Shown: positions 56,771 to 64,000 of the stretch, piece by piece
Layout: every line of letters starts with the position of its first letter
Numbering within the stretch: the first letter of the stretch is position 1
NCBI GenBank assembly: GCA_002633005.1
Contig: NMRA01000167.1
Span: 433,124 to 497,123 of the forward strand
Source of the DNA: Phoronis australis
Lineage: Eukaryota; Phoronida; Phoronidae
Direction: 5' to 3'
Length of the DNA: 64,000 nt
Position numbers and translations under genes: made by a program
Notes under the pieces: generated by a model
Databases searched by the model: none
Told to the model about the DNA's origin: nothing
Seen by the model: the letters and a program-made list of their open reading frames with translations, nothing else

Positions 56771-59700
56771 GTAAGACCCTTTGCATTGCTTCTAATCCAG
56801 GGTCTGAAATCTGACCTCAAACTCATAATTTACTATTTATTTTTATTTTTTGTTCCACTTAATTAACATGAACTCGAGAAAAGTGTGTTTGATAATACAC
56901 TACGGTAAGGGTAGAGATGAAGTACTCATTTATTCGTAATTGGTGAACTTAACTCTGAAGCAACAACGTTGACCTTGAATTCAAGGTCACAAACATGGGT
57001 TATATTCTCATCTGCATATTGTAAGCAAGAATCTGCATGATCACAGAAGCAAAGACACTTAATTTCTGTCAAGAGGGATAGAAAGCATACAAAAGTTGGG
57101 AGTTTGAGTAAATGGATTCCATACATAGAATTTTTTCCAATTTGACTTTTTCCATACAGTTAGTCTCAAAATAAACTAGACAGTGTTGTAATTTGACAGT
57201 TTTTACCCACAAAACAGCAACTAGATATCGTTGATGTTGTATTAATTGCTGACTGAAATTTAAGGAAAGTACTATTTTGTTGTGACAAGATTTCATTTGA
57301 TTTTACTGACCAATAATTCTGGTCGGATGTCCCTTCTAATTTGACTGAAGGATATGGTTCTGCCCAAGTCTGTCTACTAGTACTTTATTTTGAAAACTAC
57401 ACTGTATTTAACCTCCACAAAGAATGTATGAAGTGTTATGTGTCATGTGTTATGCTCACTGGAAAATTATTGACAGCTGGCTACAGAGTATGGGTTTCTA
57501 GTAATTACCAAAGGTGGCGCTCTTCAACTGTTCTCTTGAGTGAAAAGTGTTATCTGGTTTTTCAGTTTCTAAACACGGAACCTTTGATAAGTCTTGGTTC
57601 AACTGACACTTTTTGAATTCTGACATCTGGCTATCAGTAGTGAGTTGACACGTGTCAGTTGAGGGCTTTGAAGTGATGCAAATATGTCTAATTAAGTGTT
57701 ATGCACTGATCGTTAAGTTGGCCTCCATGTCAGCTTTTGTAGTGCTGGCGATATTGTAGCTACGAGAGTCTTGTTGTGCTGTAGGAACGTGTTTGCAACC
57801 CTCCTGCGAAAGATTGTTTGCAATTGCGAGTTGAGTCACAAGAAGTCCCCCAAAGCATTATGTCATGCTCATTTTACAAACTTAAACCAGAAGACGAAGT
57901 TCACTGCTATACATCGTTGGTGTAATTAATGAACTCCATTTTGTCCACAATTTTTCATGTTCAATTAGGAGTGCTAACTTACCTCACAGAAAACAAAAAC
58001 AAATGGTTCTACCCCTGACCATGAATCAATTATTGCTTTTCAAAATGGCTCTGCCTGGGGTTTAGGCCAGCTACTCTCAGTCTTTCAGGTTGCATTGTGG
58101 ATAATGTCTTTGAAGTTCTCACTCTGTTGTCATTTATCATCCACATTTCTTTAGCATATGTCTAAGTAATTTTTGCAGCAGTTAAACATATATAGCGGCT
58201 AATGGATATTGATTTTCTGTAGCACCTAATTCTCTCAACTGAAGTGAACCTTGTGTCTTGGCTGGCAGCGAGTTGTTTAAATGGGGCTGGTCCTTATAAT
58301 AAAGTTTAGTAGTATACAACTTTTTTTATACTTTAAAACTGACCTGGTGTTTATTGTCACTTTTTTAGTTTTCACTGTAAACAATGGTGTGGTAGGATTT
58401 TGAATGTCATAACACCATGACAATTCATTTTAAGCCTTGGAAACTGCCTGAAGTGTTTTCTGGAAAAATTGTTCAGTTACTAAACAACAGCTGTCAGTTG
58501 ATCTGCCAGTGAAGCACCTTGCAATTTTATCTAAATGTTTTGTTGATGCCAAGTCATGTGACCTCAGAGAAATAGGTCAAGTTCATTCAGCAGAAGGGAC
58601 AGACAACATGTGTGTCAGTTGTAGTGGGAATTGAGTGAAGGAATCATCTTACTGCTATGGTCATGTTTACAATTGGTTCTTTCTCTGGGAACAGCAATGG
58701 AGCTTGACTCAGATGGCGATCAGTTTGTATTGTGAGTCATTGCAGAGTTTTACTATTCTTGCCACAATGGTGATATTGTACAAGAGTGCCTCTGTCATAC
58801 TGTTGTCCTTGAGTTCATAACATGAACTGTTCATATAAACAACATAAATGATTCATATGCTTGACTTGATAATGTGAAAAACCATTGCTGATGCCTTTAG
58901 CCAGACTTGATTCGCTGTTGGTACTGACTTTGAAATGCCCATGAGAACCATTTGGTCATAAAAATATGGGTGTTCAAGGATGAGTTCTGTCATTGGTACT
59001 GTAATTCCTCGAACTATTTAGCAACATGTTGGGCTGTCAATTCCACATGGCCACACTATCAACTGCTGTCCAGTTGTGGAGACATTTTCCTTGTAACTTT
59101 TTACAAAGCAGAGTAATCAGGCGCACGTTCCACAAAGGTGAGAATCTCGCGAAAACGCAAAAGGAAGCAAGACTTTTCGAGATACTGCCATGGCGCCATG
59201 AAAAAGAAGCGTGATCACACGTGAGATTTAGTACGGAACTCGACCCAGTCCAATTCTTAAGGTGGCTGACTAATTAATGTCATACTCACTTGGCAGACGT
59301 GCGCATATTTGCCAACTGCTCCGCTTTTGATGAGTTCTTTCCGCTTTTTTGACGCTCCGTCCCACGTCTCGCAACAGCATCTCCTACATTTTGTTATACG
59401 ATGTGACGATTTTTTAAAAATGATGTCATGCTTCCCCACACTACTTTCCAGACTATTCCCTTGTTACAATTTCACAGGTGTTGATGAAACCTGGCCTGTC
59501 ATTTCGAGGGCTGTTTTGAACAATTTTACCCCTGACCTTGTGACATCTTCGATCCAGGTGGCCCACTTTTTCTTTTCGTAGCGTTGTCGACCTCACTATG
59601 AATGTGGTGCAAATGAACTCGCTACTAAAATCTGTTTCAGCAAAGCATGACTTAAAAGTTGCTTTATTCCTACCATTCCGAGAAATGGTTGTGGTACTCT

Positions 59701-60999
59701 GCCCTAGGAAAGGTTAGTTTTAGGATGGTGACCATGGTTACCAAATATGACACTATCCAGTTTGATTTTTGTTCTTACTTACACTGTATCAATCTTGAGA
59801 ATGAAAAGAGGATTTTCGATTTGATTAATCAGTGTCTCAAATTTCGGAGGCTGTTCAACATGGGAGAATCTTACTTTAATTGTTGGTTTGAAGTTTGAAC
59901 TGTCAACATTTTCTACCTTCTTTGCTGTTAATTGACCTGTCAAGCCCTGTCCCCTTGTGAAAAGTCACATGACACCCGACAATCAAACAATAAATTTTTC
60001 CCGACAATGTGTTTTTTTGTCGGGTAAAATGGCTTGGAAACGAAGGTGTGTCAAGAATGCTGCATTCTGATGTCACTTTAAAGCCGTCACTCAAAATCCT
60101 GGCTATAGGTCAATTGTTGATTTCTTGTTAATCTACACAAGGAATGATTCAGACGTGGACCATGTGTGAATACATCTAAGTCATGTTTTGAAAATGTCAA
60201 ATTTTTGAGATATATATTAAGACCTACACACTATTTGTTTCTCATTGTTACTTGAGGATCGTCCTGTTCTGTCACGTCAGATGAGCGACGTGTTAACGAA
60301 ATTTGCAATTGTCAGGCATTTTTAGGAACGTCTCTTTCGTATGTGTCCTTGTCTGGCAAGTCAGCTCTAAAATTAGTGAACACACTGAACACGTTCTGAT
60401 TGTTTCAGCATTTGGTACATGGGTAAGGAAAAGTGTTGTTATCGAATTGGCAGTATAGGCCCCATTCTACTGATTTTCTAACACTGGTTCCCAACATCAC
60501 ACTGATTGTACTGTTCTGTAAACAAGCGCTTTTCCTTGCACTGAGTGATGAGTCCAAAGTATGTGTGACTCTTTTCCTGGTGTTGGCTGTTTGTTTTTCA
60601 GGTCAGTCTGTTTTTCACTGCAAAAGGGTTTGAAGCAATGCATTTTATGTGTTTAGCATTTCTTGGCTAGTGGCTTGTCATGTGGAGTCCTGACACTTGA
60701 TGTTCAGAAGAGAGAAACGAAAAACAAAGAAGAGATGATATCTTCTTTCACAATGTAATGTACAATGCTCACCAGCCTAATGTCTCATTCCCTATTGATG
60801 CCTATGCTTTCTATGTTTTGGTAACAGTCTGTGAGAATGCTTCAATTTTGTCTCAGATCAAAATCACTATTATGAGATAAAACGGACCATGAATTCTACA
60901 ACAAAGCATTGACATGTTACTTCTGTGGGAACCCATTATATCAGTGGGATACCAGCAGATGTTGATGCCTGTGTGCTGTTAATAATCGGAGATTATGTT
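56771..60999. other. Probable intron and unresolved downstream region of the 54.2-kb gene
   Basis: The donor at 56771 needs a phase-2 acceptor. Two weak candidates exist, after CTGTAG at about 57784 (reading NVFATLLRKIVCNCE) and after ACAAAGCAG at about 59111 (reading VIRRTFHK, donor GTGAGA). Neither can be confirmed by eye. Nothing else recognisable is present. Confidence 0.35.
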
Positions 61000-61041
61000 G
61001 TTTAAATATTCATAAGCATTATTCGTTTTTGTTGCTATCAG

Positions 61042-61122
61042 AATATGGCAATGTCTCACCAATTTCTCGTAAAAATGTTTGCCATAATTATGTGGTCTTT
61101 TTCATTTTGCATCCTCATATTG
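61042..61122 (+). CDS. Possible transmembrane exon, unassigned
   Basis: After an acceptor TTGCTATCAG, 27 codons read NMAMSHQFLVKMFAIIMWSF and on through a hydrophobic run to a GTATGT donor. One membrane-spanning helix fits. It could be the membrane segment of the gene starting at 54218, but its phase-0 entry needs an intermediate exon, and it lacks the motif around the CCPG1 membrane segment. Confidence 0.25.
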
Positions 61123-61417
61123 GTATGTGAGCATGTTGCCATCATCTCTGTCTGTCTGGGCATCCAACCTCCAACGTCCGCTGCTGTGTTTCGTGGCAGA
61201 TGTGTTCCTATGAAGATGACGACAGGTAACAAAAAATTTCGGACAGATCCAACTACCAGTGTGGCTCTATTGACAATTTTGTTTTTTTACGTTTGTGACC
61301 TTTGTTAGTCTGTATCTTCAAAGGTCCTCGACGGGTTTTCATGAAATTTGACACATCGGCATATATTAATGAGATGACACGATCCTCCTGTTTTTGAATG
61401 GATTTGAGGTATTATGT

Positions 61418-61739
61418 GCCACCTAGTGGCCATTTTTGGTGTTGTCGAGTTTTTGGCGTCTATCAACCAAACCACTTTTAAGGATCACTTTGAAAATTGG
61501 CTGTTCTTAGTGTGAAGAGGACAGTTGATGAGGATTTTCGACGACTTTCTATTGTGACGCCTCCTAGTGACAGTTTTTTTGCACCCATAGTTCCTATCCG
61601 ATGAATACTGTGCCCCCTAGTGGCAGTTTCATTTTTTCTGTTTTTGTATCTCTGAAGTTCCTTGACGGATGTTTTTCTAATAAGGAAAATGTGTTCCCCT
61701 GTTTGGATGGTTCCGACCTATACTGCGCCATCTAGTGGA
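61418..61739. promoter_or_regulatory. Cluster of four CTCF-like CTAGTGG motifs
   Basis: GCCACCTAGTGGC (61418), CGCCTCCTAGTGAC (61559), GCCCCCTAGTGGC (61612) and GCGCCATCTAGTGG (61726) lie within 322 bp. On the reverse strand three fit the CTCF core CCASYAGRKGGC and one misses by one or two bases. The surrounding sequence is itself repetitive, so these may be parts of an old repeat rather than bound sites. Confidence 0.4.
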
Positions 61740-62596
61740 CATTTTTATGATACAAATAAAACTACCGACATAGATGTTTAAACTACTTGAAAAATTAAAT
61801 TAAAGATTCGTTGTGTCAACTATATTTTGGCCTAAGTTGGTGAGGTTTTCCGATATGTGCTTGATTTAATTAGAACTTACCTGTACTTAAAAACTCGAAC
61901 TTTAAAATCGCTTTGCCGCCCTACATTTAAAATGCTAGCTGATCATTTCAACACTATGGCAACAATTTCAATATTTGATAAGTAGTGAAGATTTTAAAAA
62001 ATCATCTTCGCTGTTTATGTCTACACACCCCAAATGGCGGATTTAACTCAGTGTGAAACTGGGCTTCAAGATCAAGTGAAGTGAGACAGTTTTATCAAAA
62101 AGAATTATATCAAAAAATTTCTATGTTACCTGGTATTGCAAAATAACAGAGTTTTACTGTACAGTTATTGTAACACATTCACAAAATATTACATTGAGGG
62201 CTGTGTTGTGTCGTCTATGAAATTGAATCTCATCCCAGTGCCAGTGTTTTGCTACTCTGTCTACAATCTGAAGGTGGAAGCCATTTTGCAGGAATTGACG
62301 GGCATAATTGGACTGACCTAATTAAATGATTGGAAAGATATTTTATCTCTAAGAAGTCTTACACAGCATTAATTGGCTCAGGCAAGCCCCCACTTAATTT
62401 GAGACATGTGCTGGCAGCTGCAATCCTAATGCGAAAAAGATATAAAATCTTGACCCACTTTATCTGGCGACAGGTGACACTAGGAAAAAAGAGGATCCAG
62501 ACCCATTGCAACTGCCACCCGATGACATTCACTTTTAAGATATTGGCAATTAAAACATACCACCATTGACATAGCGTTTACTTTTCAGTGAAAACA

Positions 62597-62875
62597 TTGA
62601 CCAGTTCCTCAGTGATGTGGTATTGTGTCCATTCCATTGTTGACCAGTTCCACAGTGATGTGGTATTGTGTCCATTCCATTGTTGACCAGTTCCTCAGTG
62701 ATGTGGTATTGTGTCCATTCCATTGTTGACCAGTGCCTCAGTGATGTGGTATTGTGTCCATTCCATTGTTGACCAGTGCCTCAGTGATGTGGTATTGTGT
62801 CCATTCCATTGTTGACCAGTGCCTCAGTGATGTGGTATTGTGTCCATTCCATTGTTGACCAATGACCAGTGCCTC
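62597..62875. repeat. 43-bp minisatellite, six units
   Basis: The unit starting TTGACCAGTTCCTCAGTGAT repeats exactly every 43 bp from 62597 (62640, 62683, 62726, 62769, 62812), followed by a broken seventh. Units differ only by single bases (TTCCTC, TTCCAC, TGCCTC), so the expansion is recent. The antisense open frame here follows the repeat and is not a gene. Confidence 0.93.
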
Positions 62876-62929
62876 TGATGGCATGTAACTATCAGAGGAT
62901 AAATTTGGAAGTTTTATGCACTCCAACCC

Positions 62930-64000
62930 TCACAACAAATTACGCTCATTTCTTTTGGCGTTATGAAAGTGAAATTGAAAACCGATTTGTCTGCTGACTT
63001 CATAAAACGGATGGGTCTGTCAACGAAAGAGAAATTGTTCACGATTTACATTACAGTGCTCAGATAGGAACTCAGATTGTGTGGCAACCTGGGAAAAATC
63101 CCAACTCGACAGTGGGCTGCGAGTATCAAAGTCGGACATCATTTCCCTCTAAATTCATTTCGAAGTTCGTGTTCATTTCCAAACTTAAAATTACTAACAG
63201 TGTTCCTAGATTTATTGCCTTTGATTCACAAATGTTGCTTTTAATTTTGTGAATTGAACGCACTTGTCACCACACTGAAATTGCAACAGGAAGTAAACAG
63301 ATATCAGAATTGTTCGACAAAAATGGTGCAAGATTGGTGAAATTCGTACCATGAGACCATGTGGTCATCCGCGTCCTATGCTTGTCAGCCATTGGTGGGA
63401 CGAAATCAACAGGTTAGAGACTGAATGTACGTACACCGGGGGGTGAAAATAGAAATACGCAAGGGATTTTGGCCAGGTCGTCAAATATGACTTGGCGATT
63501 ACTGAAACGTCGAGCACTCTATTATTATGTAAAAAGTGTGCTTTGATTTTTTTCAAAATTCTAGAAAACCTTCAATTTTGCATGGTGTACTTTGAGGCTC
63601 ATTTCTCAGCCTGAGTCTTGTTGAACATTAGGATTTGATATTTAATTGCCATGGTCACCGGCATGTAAGAGTTAGGTAGATTGATCTGCCAAGGCAATTT
63701 ACACCTTGGCATTCTTCTTAAAGTTGTTGATTCCTTCAACATCTGACTCATGTGATGTGAAATACCTGACATTTTAGTCTAGTTCAAGAAAGTTGAGTGT
63801 GTACGTGCATGTGCTCATGTAATACCTGTCTGATGAAATTTGCATTTTTCAAAACATGAGTTATTGTTACATAATTTGCACAGATTATGGAGTATGTTAT
63901 AAATAGGGTATCATGAAGTCAATATTGACCACTGCTATAGTAATACCGCTTCAAATTTTATTTCACAATTTGTTCTTCAAGTTGCAATTATTGCATCGAG
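62930..64000. other. Right end, nothing recognised
   Basis: AT-rich sequence without a supported exon, RNA gene or element on either strand. Confidence 0.45.

Overview
The window is nuclear DNA from an animal. It is AT-rich, its genes are split by introns of about 0.2 to 4 kb with GT..AG borders, it has a polyadenylation signal, and it carries a tRNA-derived SINE, a LINE fragment, several small inverted-repeat elements and two unrelated tandem satellites. The style (short exons, many MITEs, polymorphic duplicates beside single-N gaps) fits a marine invertebrate, perhaps an invertebrate deuterostome, but nothing here fixes the species.

Layout. At 0.3-0.8 kb lies a hAT-like MITE. From 9.44 kb leftwards to at least 1.09 kb runs a minus-strand gene for a RING-finger/coiled-coil protein; seven exons join with consistent phases and its 3' end was not found. 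At 9.885-22.32 kb on the plus strand lies a complete 11-exon gene for an Arb2-domain protein (ARB2A/FAM172A family, 733 aa as modelled) with an N-terminal membrane anchor, an acidic internally duplicated region, the alpha/beta-hydrolase-like Arb2 domain and a repetitive D/Q/H-rich tail. These two genes are head to head, with 444 bp between start codons, so they probably share a promoter. Introns near the junction hold a large foldback element, two copies of a TTAA-bounded MITE, and a 75-bp palindromic element nested in one of them.

From 22.5 to 28.6 kb there are only weak candidate exons, including a possible two-exon mitochondrial protein. From 28.7 to 41.1 kb is satellite A (about 670-bp unit, some 17 copies), interrupted by a block of satellite B and by a SINE with a 14-bp target duplication. 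A duplicated sequence on both sides of an N at 40889 looks like two haplotypes placed in tandem. From 42.96 to 48.5 kb is satellite B (about 150-bp unit, some 29 copies, most with a CACGTG-type core). From 48.5 to 53.2 kb nothing convincing is coding. A truncated LINE 3' end lies at 53.25-53.9 kb on the minus strand. From 54.2 kb on the plus strand begins another gene, of which three acidic, Ser-rich exons are clear; its first exon carries a W-x-x-V motif in acidic context resembling the LIR start of CCPG1-type ER-phagy receptors (tentative). The right end holds a cluster of CTCF-like motifs and a 43-bp minisatellite.

No single novel biochemical system is evident. The most unusual items are the remodelled membrane-anchored ARB2A gene, the nested palindromic element with an exact target duplication, and the interleaved satellites.
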